Assembly: GCA_024640365.1 (NCBI GenBank) | Contig: JAHEFE010000010.1 | Span: 17,829-81,828 of the forward strand | Direction: 5' to 3' | Source: Woeseiaceae bacterium | Lineage (GTDB): Bacteria > Pseudomonadota > Gammaproteobacteria > Steroidobacterales > Woeseiaceae | DNA length: 64,000 bases | In this document: positions 45,540-54,726 of the stretch, one piece after another | How positions within the stretch are numbered: position 1 is the stretch's first letter | Layout of the letters: every line of letters begins with the position of its first letter | Position numbers and translations under genes: made by a program | Notes under the pieces: generated by a model | What the model was told of the DNA's origin: nothing | The model's database searches: none | The model's input: the letters and a program-made list of their open reading frames with translations, nothing else

Positions 45540-47588
45540 ATGAATCTGCGGCGACAACTATTGATCGTCAGCTTGCTCACATTGGTGTTGCCGTGGGCCG
45601 GCTGTCAGTTCATCAAGGAAACAGAAAGCGCATTGCGCGAAGGTCAGCAGCAAATGCTGAGCGGCACGACCCAGGCGATTGCCGAGTCGTTATCGCAGCA
45701 TGCTGATCTGTTCGCATCAAAGGCATCAGGCGGCGACTTTGCGAGCAGCAATCAAGTGTATGCGCAGCCGCTCACCGCTGCCCCTTTCCTGGATGGCTAC
45801 ATCGACGATTGGAACATTGACCCGGCTTCAATGCGCCAGCTGCGCGGCATCGACGGTAGTAATTTCTTCATCGTCGGCATCGATGCCAACCATGTCTATT
45901 TCTATGCCAGCGTTACAGATCGTAAACTGGTTTTTGCGCCGGTCGGTTATGACCAGTATGGCCCGGCTACCCGGCCTGCCGCTGATTACGTAGAACTCGT
46001 CACAAACACCGCAAGTGGCGACCTTTCATCCCTTGTATTTGCGCCGGAAGCACCTGGGCCGCTATCGGCATGGATGGTCCAAAATCGGCTTTGGCAGAGC
46101 GACCCACGCGTGCAGGGGTACTGGCAGGACACGCCCAAGGGGTATCAACTGGAGGCACGAATTCCGCGGTCGCTGCTTGGGACGCGGTTTGGTTTGTCGA
46201 TTTTCGATACCAGCGACGCCAGCAGCAACGCCGTCCGTAGCAGCAATTTTGCGGGCAAATCTCCCGGCTTGTTTATATCGGCATCTCCAGACTTACAGGC
46301 GCTGGCAAATAACTATGCGCAGCCGGGCCTGCGTCTAATCGTGACCAATGATGCGGGTTGGCGTCTCGCCCAGGCCGGCAGCCTGGTTAGCGACTCGTCC
46401 TTTTCGCTCAATCCTCGGGCAACGCCTGGCTGGCTGCGCATTGCGTACGATGCGTTACTGGAACCCGGCCAGGAAGCGCAACTCGCAGAACCGGATCCAT
46501 CGGGCCAGGAACGTCAGATTTACATCAGTGAGTCTCTGCACGGCAAAGGATCAGCCAACTGGTTTCGGCAACCGAATACAGGACGTGCCGTGATCGCTGT
46601 AGCGCGACCCGTCATGCAAGACGGCAAAGTGATCGGTAGCGTCATCTTGCAACAAACGACAGGGGCGATACTTAGCCTCACGAACCAGGCGTTGGCAAGA
46701 CTGATCAGCATTACCCTGCTTGCAGCGTTTATTGCCGCCGCGGGATTACTTGGCTATGCCAGCTGGTTGTCACTGCGCATTCGCAATCTGAGTAACGCCG
46801 CCGAAGTTGCTATTGGCCGTGGCATACTCGCGGTACGGCTGCCGAGCAGTACATCGGGTGATGAGCTAGGCGCCCTGTCACGCAGCTTTTCAAATATTCT
46901 TCAGCGAATCGGCGAATATAACGCTTACCTGAAAACCCTCGCCTCAAAGCTGTCGCATGAGTTGCGCACGCCGTTAACTATCGTCACATCTTCTCTCGAT
47001 AACCTGGAACACGAGGCGCAAACGGAGGCGAGCGCGGAATACATTGCTCGTGCCAGGGACGGCGCACAACGCCTGCGCAAGATACTGGCCTCAATGAGCG
47101 AAGCGAATCGAGTCGAAGAACTGGTCGAAAATGTCGAACCAAGCCGTTTTGATCTCAGCGCCATAATGCAGACGGCAGTTGCCGGATACACAGCCGCTTA
47201 TCCTGAGCGAATTTTTGAGTTTGAATCCGCAACGGACCCCGCTTTTATGTATGGTGCTCCCGAACTTATTATTCAAATGCTGGACAAGCTTATCGCCAAT
47301 GCCGTCGACTTCAGCGCAGCGGGGCAACATATTCATATCGGCCTGCAAAGCATCGCCGATGATCTCTGTGTCACGGTAAGCAACCCTGGCCCACCATTGC
47401 CAGCAAATATGAGCAAACAACTCTTCAACTCCATGGTGTCTTTGCGCAGTGGCCACGATGAAGAACACCTCGGACTGGGTCTTTATGTCGCCCGGTTAAT
47501 TTGCGAGGGGCACGGCGGCCGCATCAGTGCCCGCGACATTGATGGTGGCGTTGAATTCACAGTGCACTTGCCCGCTGCAATCGACTAG
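45540..47588 (+). CDS. pdsS: Sensor histidine kinase of the dedicated sortase type
   Basis: 682-aa inner-membrane sensor kinase. N-terminal helix, a large periplasmic region with a CBM9/DOMON-like part (PFLDGYIDDWNIDP, HVYFYASVTD, YQLEARIPRSLLG), a second helix near residues 385-410, HAMP, HisKA with His473 (KLSHELRTPLTIV) and HATPase_c (DKLIANAVDFS, EHLGLGLYVARLI). The whole arrangement is that of the proteobacterial dedicated sortase kinase, paired with the regulator 168 bases upstream. The CBM-like sensor suggests a carbohydrate or surface ligand, which is inference. Confidence 0.85.
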   Translation: MNLRRQLLIVSLLTLVLPWAGCQFIKETESALREGQQQMLSGTTQAIAESLSQHADLFASKASGGDFASSNQVYAQPLTAAPFLDGYIDDWNIDPASMRQLRGIDGSNFFIVGIDANHVYFYASVTDRKLVFAPVGYDQYGPATRPAADYVELVTNTASGDLSSLVFAPEAPGPLSAWMVQNRLWQSDPRVQGYWQDTPKGYQLEARIPRSLLGTRFGLSIFDTSDASSNAVRSSNFAGKSPGLFISASPDLQALANNYAQPGLRLIVTNDAGWRLAQAGSLVSDSSFSLNPRATPGWLRIAYDALLEPGQEAQLAEPDPSGQERQIYISESLHGKGSANWFRQPNTGRAVIAVARPVMQDGKVIGSVILQQTTGAILSLTNQALARLISITLLAAFIAAAGLLGYASWLSLRIRNLSNAAEVAIGRGILAVRLPSSTSGDELGALSRSFSNILQRIGEYNAYLKTLASKLSHELRTPLTIVTSSLDNLEHEAQTEASAEYIARARDGAQRLRKILASMSEANRVEELVENVEPSRFDLSAIMQTAVAGYTAAYPERIFEFESATDPAFMYGAPELIIQMLDKLIANAVDFSAAGQHIHIGLQSIADDLCVTVSNPGPPLPANMSKQLFNSMVSLRSGHDEEHLGLGLYVARLICEGHGGRISARDIDGGVEFTVHLPAAID

Positions 47589-47637
47589 AAGCAAAACTAC
47601 GCTGGGCGGCTTGCGAGGCAACCTATACAATGACCGC

Positions 47638-48300
47638 ATGACCGTAATCGTATTCGACCTTGATGGCACAATCAGCAACCCCGCCGAGGGACTGCTCGCA
47701 GCAATCAACCATGCCCTGGTGACTTGTGGCCACCCACCACGAGAAGCGGCGACGCTGCATCGATTCATTGGCCCGTCACTGGACCAGATTTTTGCCGACT
47801 TGATGGATACTCAGGATGAGAACGAGCTACAGGTTGCGATTGATGCCTATCGAGCCCTTTATTACACGGAAGGCTACAAGCTGGACATCGTTTACGATGG
47901 CATTCGCGAGATTCTCGCCACATTGTCGAACGATGAATACAGCTTGTACGTTGCAACGGCAAAACGCTCGGACATTGCTTCACGTGTTATCGAGCACTTC
48001 GATATGGGCCATCACTTCACAGCCGTAATGGGCTGTGGCTTGAAGCGCAAGAAACACGAACTACTGGCGGAAATTCGCCAGGCGCAGCCCGGCAGGCACA
48101 TGATCATGATAGGTGACCGCGCCAATGACATGCAGGCCGCCCATGTCGTAGAGGCTGAGTGTGTTGGCGTCCTGTGGGGCTTTGGCGATAGCGAGGAACT
48201 GACCGCGGCAGGAGCCCATGCGCTGGTGGCCAACCCTCAGGATTTGTTGGAACATATTGAGCGCGGCCACGCGGTCCGCAAGGCTAACGCCCTGGCTTGA
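47638..48300 (+). CDS. HAD-superfamily phosphatase (Gph/pyrophosphatase-like)
   Basis: 220 aa from the ATG at 47638 (MTVIVFDLDGTISNP). HAD motifs: nucleophile FDLDGT, Thr in VATAKRSD, Lys in GLKRKKHE and acidic pair GDRANDM. Cap domain C1 type. Resembles phosphoglycolate phosphatase-like enzymes; substrate unknown. Confidence 0.85.
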   Translation: MTVIVFDLDGTISNPAEGLLAAINHALVTCGHPPREAATLHRFIGPSLDQIFADLMDTQDENELQVAIDAYRALYYTEGYKLDIVYDGIREILATLSNDEYSLYVATAKRSDIASRVIEHFDMGHHFTAVMGCGLKRKKHELLAEIRQAQPGRHMIMIGDRANDMQAAHVVEAECVGVLWGFGDSEELTAAGAHALVANPQDLLEHIERGHAVRKANALA

Positions 48301-48316
48301 GGCGTGACCAGCTTTG

Positions 48317-48763
48317 TCAGTGTGCAGTCTGCCCGACCGGAGCCCAGCGCGCGCCAATTAATAACCATGCACCATCAACGTTCTCCAGCTCCAGCTCAAA
48401 CTGATAGGCATCCGCATCAAGGCTGGCCAGACTGCCGCGGCTTCCCGCCATACCCACGATGACATTTACCATTGCGGCGCTACCCCCATGAATCTCGATA
48501 TTCGTGATACGACTGGCGAGCAAGACAGTCTGTTGGCGAAAGAAATACAACCGCAGCAGCTTATCCACCGCTTCGTAGTCATTGCCGCGCGAATCGGTAT
48601 AGTTTTCACTCAGCAGGTCCAGTAAGGCACCGCGATCGCGCGACTCCGCCGCCAGCTCCGCATTGGCAACCCAGGCGCGCACTGCCTCCTCAGGCGCTGT
48701 CGGTGGTTGACTGCATGACTGCAGGAATATGGCCGTAATCACTACTGCATAACCGCGTAACAT
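48317..48763 (-). CDS. Small lipoprotein with NTF2-like domain
   Basis: 148-residue lipoprotein: signal MLRGYAVVITAIFLQSCS with a lipobox-like LQSC, then a domain with the SnoaL/NTF2 pattern (AVRAWVANAELAAESRDRGA LLDLL; LENVDGAWLLIGARW). ATG at 48763. Role unknown. Confidence 0.68.
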   Translation of the reverse strand: MLRGYAVVITAIFLQSCSQPPTAPEEAVRAWVANAELAAESRDRGALLDLLSENYTDSRGNDYEAVDKLLRLYFFRQQTVLLASRITNIEIHGGSAAMVNVIVGMAGSRGSLASLDADAYQFELELENVDGAWLLIGARWAPVGQTAH

Positions 48764-48974
48764 CGCTTTCCCTTGTCTAAATCAACCAAAAACCGAGCCG
48801 ACGAGCACGAACCGGGTTTGTTCTGTTACAGTTCGAACGGTAAATTATACAGGCCCGCTCATGAAAATTTTGCAGAAGGCTGAGTTAGTAGCCTGCGGCC
48901 TCAAATCCGAATACTGCGTAAATGGTTCACTTGTTTTATAACTCTCTTTTTGAACCCCGGACTGGAAATGTCAC

Positions 48975-49640
48975 ATGCCAATAAAACTACTCAGTGAAAG
49001 CATGGACGCGACAATAACTGACGAGGATGCGATTCGCATCGAACGCATACTGTCGTTTTGGTTCAAAGCACAAACGCTCAGTGCACCGCAAATCGATGCT
49101 CGTATGGAAATATGGTTCGGCGAAAACCCCGACTTCGATAAAGAAATCGAAGAAGAGTTTGCCGATGACGTAAACCGCGCGTCAGAAGGCGAGCTGCAAC
49201 ACTGGGCCGATCAGCCTCGTGGCTGCCTGGCACTGATCCTGCTGCTCGACCAGTTCCGCCGCAATATTTACCGCAACACGCCGGCTGCATTTGAAAAGGA
49301 CCGCGCAGCTCTCAAACTCTGCGTAGAGGGAGCGATGGCCAAGGCCGACAAGAGCCTTAGCTCGATTGAGCGGGTCTTCTTTTATATGCCGCTACAACAC
49401 GCGGAGTCCCGTAAAGTGCAACTGAAATCTATTGCACTTTTTAATCGACTCGCAGAAGTGGTCTCGCCCACCAATCGCGAAACCTTTGAAACGATCGCCC
49501 AGTTTGCTGAATTACACAATGACATCATCCAGCAATTCGGCCGCTTCCCGCACCGTAACAAACTAATGGGGCGGGAAAACACCGCTGAGGAAGATGAATA
49601 TCTGTCGGGCGACTCGCCGTCATTCGGGCAAAGCGGTTAG
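48975..49640 (+). CDS. DUF924 family protein
   Basis: 221 aa, alpha-helical TPR-like. Family motifs: ILSFWF, LILLLDQFRRNIYRNTP, FFYMPLQHAES and FGRFPHRNKLMGRENTAEE. Function not known for the family. An ATG at 49002 is an alternative start. It overlaps the convergent NorM gene by 21 bases. Confidence 0.85.
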   Translation: MPIKLLSESMDATITDEDAIRIERILSFWFKAQTLSAPQIDARMEIWFGENPDFDKEIEEEFADDVNRASEGELQHWADQPRGCLALILLLDQFRRNIYRNTPAAFEKDRAALKLCVEGAMAKADKSLSSIERVFFYMPLQHAESRKVQLKSIALFNRLAEVVSPTNRETFETIAQFAELHNDIIQQFGRFPHRNKLMGRENTAEEDEYLSGDSPSFGQSG

Positions 49641-51008
49641 CCGATGGTGCTGCTGAATAGCTGCTTTGGTAACAAAATGAAAGCGAGCCGTTAGCAAGAC
49701 TGCCGCGAGACTCAGGCCAATTACGAAACCGCCCCAGATGTACTGCGGCGGCATTTTAAAAGTTACCGCCGCCATATACGAAAGTGGAAACGCGAGACCC
49801 CAATAGATAATTGCGGTCAGGTACATCGGTACTCGCATGTCTTTATAACCACGCAACGCTGACGTGGCACCAATCTGCAGTCCATCACTCACCTGGAAGA
49901 ATGCGGCCATCAATAACAGGCTGATTGCGACATGGCGAACCGATGGATCATCTGTGTAGAGGCTGACGACCGTATCTCGCATGATCAACATGAACACAGC
50001 CGACCCGAGCATAAACAAACCGCACATTGAAATGCCTACCCAGCCACTGAAGCGCGCTTCAAGCGCGTCATGGCGACCTAAAGCATGACCCACTCGTATC
50101 GTAATCGCCGCGCTCACAGCAAGCGGAATCATGAACATCGTGGATGCGAAATTTATCGCTATCTGGTGGGCAGCTGCTACCTCTGTGCCGAGTGTGCCCA
50201 TTAATAAAGACACGCCAGCGAACAATCCGGTCTCCGCCGTTATGGTTACCGCAATAGGCGCTCCGAGATGCAGAATCTCCTTGAGCACTGACATGTGCAC
50301 CGGCGATACACGGATAAATATCTTAAGAGGCTTGTAGACTTCGTGGCGGTACATGTATGTCAGAAGAAAGACGAACATCAGCGTCATCGTGATTGCGCTG
50401 GCGAGCCCGCAACCAATCACACCCAAAGCGGGCGCCCCAAACTTGCCAAACATGAGTACATAGTTACCGAACACGTTTACTACCAGGGCAAGCACCGACG
50501 CGTACATGATGGGCCGCGTCTGACCAATACCTTCTGACGTGAAGCGCAGCGCCATGTATGCGCACATGCCCGGCATGCCATACATGATGGTGTGCACATA
50601 ATCGACAGTCAGGGCGCGAAATCCGATGTCTATGCCCACCAGGTCGAGCAGTGGTGCAACAAATAAGTGCGAGAGGCCGAGCAGACCAAATCCCAAAAAG
50701 ATGCTGAGCCAGAGCCCCTGTCGCGTGTAGCGACCGATAAGCTCCGGATTGCCCGCGCCGAAATGGCGCGCAACTATAGGTGATATAGCCATCAACAAGC
50801 CGAGGGCGACTATGAACCCGAGCATCCAGACACTACCACCCACGGCGACTGCCGCTAATTCAGGCGCACCGAGTCGACCCGCCATTGTTGCATCGGCAAA
50901 GTTAATGCCGGCAATCGCGAGGTAATTTACAATTAATGGCCCGGCGAGCCGCAATAGGGATTGGGCTTCACGTCGCCAGTGAGCAAATCTGCTGGTGTGT
51001 GTAGTCAT
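49620..51008 (-). CDS. norM: MATE efflux transporter, NorM type
   Basis: 462 aa from the ATG at 51008 (MTTHTSRFAHWRREAQSLLR), 12 helices. LAGPLIVNYLAIAGINFADA, MAGRLGAPELAAVAVGGSVW and ISPIVARHFGAGNPELIGR place it in the NorM branch. Third MATE gene in 10 kb. Multidrug or cationic-compound export is the family role. Confidence 0.88.
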   Translation of the reverse strand: MTTHTSRFAHWRREAQSLLRLAGPLIVNYLAIAGINFADATMAGRLGAPELAAVAVGGSVWMLGFIVALGLLMAISPIVARHFGAGNPELIGRYTRQGLWLSIFLGFGLLGLSHLFVAPLLDLVGIDIGFRALTVDYVHTIMYGMPGMCAYMALRFTSEGIGQTRPIMYASVLALVVNVFGNYVLMFGKFGAPALGVIGCGLASAITMTLMFVFLLTYMYRHEVYKPLKIFIRVSPVHMSVLKEILHLGAPIAVTITAETGLFAGVSLLMGTLGTEVAAAHQIAINFASTMFMIPLAVSAAITIRVGHALGRHDALEARFSGWVGISMCGLFMLGSAVFMLIMRDTVVSLYTDDPSVRHVAISLLLMAAFFQVSDGLQIGATSALRGYKDMRVPMYLTAIIYWGLAFPLSYMAAVTFKMPPQYIWGGFVIGLSLAAVLLTARFHFVTKAAIQQHHRLTALPE

Positions 51009-51121
51009 AAATATTTCGGGTCTGATTTTGCGCAACTCTAACACGCCGGGTTCCGAACTCGCAGGACATTGTGTACAGTCGTACTGCAAATAAAAATAAA
51101 CAATTCGCGGAGAGCCCTAAC

Positions 51122-52426
51122 ATGTTGAGTGACGGAACATCACGCAAGGTTGCTGTAATTGGCGGAGCACGCATTCCATTTTGTCGATCGCACTCTATTT
51201 ATCGCGATTGCTCGAATCGTGATTTGATGACTGCCGCACTAAAGGCGCTCGTCGACAAGTATGACCTCAAGGGACAAACACTCGGTGAAGTCGCACTCGG
51301 AGCCGTTATCAAGCACTCCCGCGACTGGAACCTCGCAAGGGAGTCTCTTATCAGCGCTGGCCTCTCACTGCGAACCCCCGGCGTTGATTTGCAGCGCGCC
51401 TGCGGCACCAGTCTCGAAGCTTGTCTCCTCGTAGCCAACAAGATTGCACTCGGCCAAATCAGTTCTGGTATAGCGGGCGGCACCGATACCGTCAGTGATG
51501 CACCGATTGTCTATCCTGACGAATACCGCTCCATACTTATGGAGAGTTATCGAAGCCGTACGCTGTGGGGTCGGATCGCTCCCTGGTTACGTCTCAGGCC
51601 CCGCCACTTCAAACCGGAGCTTCCCGGTGTCGAAGAGCCACGAACGCAACTTTCTATGGGTCAAAGTACCGAGATCACCGCCAAAGAGTGGAATATTTCC
51701 AGGGAAGATCAGGACAGGCTGGCACTCGCCAGCCATATCAAGGCGGGCGTCGCCTACGATGCCGGTTTTTACAACGATCTCGTTTTTCCGCACCTGACAG
51801 CATCAGAAGACGAGAACATCCGCCGCGACTCAACGATGCAAAAACTCACCAAACTGAAGCCCGTTTTTGATCGCAGCGAAGCCGGAACGATGACCGCAGG
51901 CAACAGTACTGCGTTAACTGACGGCGCTGCGGCGGTATTATTGGCCTCGGAGGAATGGGCGAAAACCAAGAACCTGCCTATCGCCGCCTACATTACTTTT
52001 GGCAAGGTTGCCGCCGTCAACTTCGTTGACGACGAGGGGCTGCTGATGGCGCCCGCCTATGCGGTTTCCGAAATGCTGCAAGATGCCGGGCTAGCGTTAC
52101 AGGATTTTGACTTTTACGAAATCCACGAAGCGTTCGCCGCGCAAACCCTGGCAACGCTCAGGGCCTGGGAGTCCGAAGATTTCTGTACCGAAAAGCTCGG
52201 CCGCCACACCGCAATGGGCTCTATTGAGTTGGCGAAACTTAACGTTAAGGGCGGCAGTCTCGCAATGGGTCACCCCTTTGCCGCAACCGGTGCCCGCGTA
52301 GTAGCGACCATGGCAAAATTGCTAAAGGAGAAGGGCTCTGGCCGCGGCCTGATATCCGTGTGCACGGCCGGGGGCATGGGCGTAACAGCGATCATGGAAG
52401 CAGCGCCTGCACGCGACGATAGCTGA
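51122..52426 (+). CDS. fadI: Acetyl-CoA C-acyltransferase (FadI-type thiolase)
   Basis: 434 aa from the ATG at 51122 (MLSDGTSRKVAVIGGARIPF), preceded by GGAG. Catalytic Cys in DLQRACGTSLEA, His in EIHEAFAAQ and second Cys in ISVCTAGGMG. The internal DNIRR-like and LGRHTAMG regions fit the FadI subgroup of beta-oxidation thiolases. It stands without a fadJ neighbour; converges with the operon at 52.5 kb. Confidence 0.9.
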   Translation: MLSDGTSRKVAVIGGARIPFCRSHSIYRDCSNRDLMTAALKALVDKYDLKGQTLGEVALGAVIKHSRDWNLARESLISAGLSLRTPGVDLQRACGTSLEACLLVANKIALGQISSGIAGGTDTVSDAPIVYPDEYRSILMESYRSRTLWGRIAPWLRLRPRHFKPELPGVEEPRTQLSMGQSTEITAKEWNISREDQDRLALASHIKAGVAYDAGFYNDLVFPHLTASEDENIRRDSTMQKLTKLKPVFDRSEAGTMTAGNSTALTDGAAAVLLASEEWAKTKNLPIAAYITFGKVAAVNFVDDEGLLMAPAYAVSEMLQDAGLALQDFDFYEIHEAFAAQTLATLRAWESEDFCTEKLGRHTAMGSIELAKLNVKGGSLAMGHPFAATGARVVATMAKLLKEKGSGRGLISVCTAGGMGVTAIMEAAPARDDS

Positions 52427-52472
52427 GCGAAGACCTGCTGCGGCAAACCAGTGACCTGTCAGGCGACGACCA

Positions 52473-53732
52473 CTATTTTCCGCCGAGCGCCCGTTTGACG
52501 GCGGCCAACGATGGTTCAATTACGACAGGTTTACCGGCGACCGCCTGAGCATTTGCAATATCCTTGAGGCCGCTACCGGACACGACACAAACAACGTATT
52601 CGTCGGCCCCAATCGTGTTGTTAGCGACCATTTGCTTGAGTGCAGCGAACGGCGTCGCCGCAGCAGGCTCTGCGAAGACACCTGTGAGACGCGCCATTTC
52701 AGTAATCGCCAGCAATATTTCTTCGTCGGCAACGGCGATGGCTTCGCCGCCTGAATTGATAACCGCCTGTACCGCAGCCAAACCGTCACGCGGTTGATCA
52801 ACGGCTATAGAATCAGCGAGCGTGCTCGCCTCGACCTGATCCACCTCAATCGTCGACCAGTCTATGCGGGCCTCAGCCTGTTCACGCAGCCTGCGAACGG
52901 TGCGACAAATCGCATCGCTTGCCGTCGATTGAGCACAGTCAATTTTCGGCAAGCGATCGATAAGGCCCGAAGCATGTAAATCACGCCAGCCCTTCCAGAT
53001 GCCGCTTAATAAATTACCATCGCCGCTGGCGACAACCAGCCGATCCGGCACGCGACCATCAAGCGCCTGCCAGATTTCATACGAGCAGGTCTTCTTGCCT
53101 TCACGCGTAAACGCATTGTAGCCGGTGCTGCGATTAAACCAGCCGAACTCACGGCTGGCAGTCAGCGACAAATCGAATGCGTCATCGTAATTGCCCTGCA
53201 CTGCCAACACCTGGGCACCAAAAGACATCATCTGTGTCAGCTTCGCGATGGGTGCGGTAGCCGGCACAAAGATAACGGCCCGCATGCCAAGCGCGGCCGC
53301 CAGACAGGCCAGGGAGGACCCGGCGTTACCAGTACTGGCAGCCGATATGACGTCCGCACCGACATCAATAGCGCGGCGCAACACCACGGCGCTAGCTCGA
53401 TCCTTAATGGACGCGCTCGGATTAACGGTATCGTCTTTCAAGTACAAGTGATTGAGGCCAATAGTCGCACCAAGCCGCGATACCGGATAAAGCGGTGTGG
53501 CACCAACGCGCAATGGAAACGGTGTCGGGCTAACCGCTCCCGGTAGCAGCGCCTGATAATGAAACATGTCCGTCGGCGGCAGGCAAAAAGTTTGCCGAAC
53601 TTTATCCGCCACGGAGGCGTAGTCGTAGCTGATATCGAGATTGCCGCCACACGCCGGGCACACGAAGCCAGCAAACTCTTCGTTTTGTTTTTTTTCGCAG
53701 ACAATGCAGACGTAGCCATCCATACTTTTCAT
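52473..53732 (-). CDS. Threonine-synthase-like PLP enzyme with N-terminal zinc ribbon
   Basis: 419 aa. N-terminal zinc ribbon (Cys9, Cys12, Cys25, Cys28) and a fold-type-II PLP domain with the lysine in NPSASIKDRASAV, SAASTGNAGSSLA and VSGSGLKD. Resembles ThrC, but as the last gene of the purine-type operon, four bases into the carbamate kinase stop region, it more likely has a catabolic role, such as a diaminopropionate or serine-like elimination. Start ATG 53732 or 53723. Substrate is inference. Confidence 0.8.
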   Translation of the reverse strand: MKSMDGYVCIVCEKKQNEEFAGFVCPACGGNLDISYDYASVADKVRQTFCLPPTDMFHYQALLPGAVSPTPFPLRVGATPLYPVSRLGATIGLNHLYLKDDTVNPSASIKDRASAVVLRRAIDVGADVISAASTGNAGSSLACLAAALGMRAVIFVPATAPIAKLTQMMSFGAQVLAVQGNYDDAFDLSLTASREFGWFNRSTGYNAFTREGKKTCSYEIWQALDGRVPDRLVVASGDGNLLSGIWKGWRDLHASGLIDRLPKIDCAQSTASDAICRTVRRLREQAEARIDWSTIEVDQVEASTLADSIAVDQPRDGLAAVQAVINSGGEAIAVADEEILLAITEMARLTGVFAEPAAATPFAALKQMVANNTIGADEYVVCVVSGSGLKDIANAQAVAGKPVVIEPSLAAVKRALGGK

Positions 53733-53736
53733 TCCG

Positions 53737-54711
53737 TCACAGCACTATGTGGGTGCCGTATATTTCGCTGAGCTCCCCTTTAAGATTATGCGGCTGGGTG
53801 ATAATTACTTCTCTCCCGCCTTGTTCCAAAAAATCAATTGCACTTTCAATTTTCGGTTGCATACTCCCGGCCGCGAACTGCCCCTCGGCCAGATATTTTC
53901 GACATTCACTGGTCGTCATTCGATCAAGCTCAATCGCTTCGGGTGTGCCATAGTTAAGCGCAACTTTGTCAACGTTAGTCGAAATGATCAGCACCGCAGC
54001 ACCAAGCTGAGTCGCCAGAAGGCAAGACGCAGCATCTTTGTCGATGACGGCAGGGCGTGGCCGCAACGTGCCATCCGGTTTGTAGACAACAGGGATGCCA
54101 CCACCCCCGGCGGCGATAACAACCGTGCCATGCTCAACAAGTGTGCGGATAGTCGACAGCTCAATAATTTCGAGCGGCTCCGGCGAGGGCACCAGCCGAC
54201 GCCAACCACGCCCGGCATCTTCGCCAACAACCCAGCCATCGCGCTCCGCGTGGCGGCGCGCTTCTTCCTCTTTCATGAACGGTCCGATGGGCTTCGTTGG
54301 GTTCGTAAAACTCGGATCTGCCGGATCGACCACCACTTGGGTAACCACAGATGCAACAGGTGTTGTTACACCCTGTCGAATAAATTCGTTGCGCAAGCAC
54401 TGTGCTATCTGAAAGCCGATGGCGCCCTGAGTGTCGGCAACACAGTTAGCCAGCGGCACCTGGTGAATAACATCACGCGCAAGCTCAGAGCGCAGCAAAA
54501 TGAAACCGACCTGTGGACCATTGCCATGGGTCACGACGACTCGATAGCCGTGTTCCACAATCGGCACGATGTAGTGGCTGGTTTCTCCGGCCGCGCGGTA
54601 CTGATCCAGCACATCCATGTGCTCACCATCCTTGATCAGGGAGTTCCCCCCTATCGCAATGACAACCAGTGATGCATCAGTTTCGCTTTCTAATTTCTGT
54701 CGAATAGTCAT
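53737..54711 (-). CDS. yqeA: Carbamate kinase
   Basis: 324 aa from the ATG at 54711 (MTIRQKLESETDASLVVIAI). Turns carbamoyl phosphate plus ADP into ATP, CO2 and ammonia. Motifs: IGGNSLI, VTHGNGPQVG, NPTKPIGPFM, IAAGGGGIPVVY and IDKDAASCLLA. A GTG at 54720 is an alternative start. Placed after a carbamoyltransferase gene, it is the expected energy-gaining step of the operon, as YqeA is in E. coli. Confidence 0.93.
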   Translation of the reverse strand: MTIRQKLESETDASLVVIAIGGNSLIKDGEHMDVLDQYRAAGETSHYIVPIVEHGYRVVVTHGNGPQVGFILLRSELARDVIHQVPLANCVADTQGAIGFQIAQCLRNEFIRQGVTTPVASVVTQVVVDPADPSFTNPTKPIGPFMKEEEARRHAERDGWVVGEDAGRGWRRLVPSPEPLEIIELSTIRTLVEHGTVVIAAGGGGIPVVYKPDGTLRPRPAVIDKDAASCLLATQLGAAVLIISTNVDKVALNYGTPEAIELDRMTTSECRKYLAEGQFAAGSMQPKIESAIDFLEQGGREVIITQPHNLKGELSEIYGTHIVL

Positions 54712-54726
54712 GGGATCCACCCCGTA

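Noticed and set aside
53749..54672. 307-codon plus-strand open frame opposite carbamate kinase
   Set aside because: Complement of a clearly conserved kinase; its own translation has no family features or start context.
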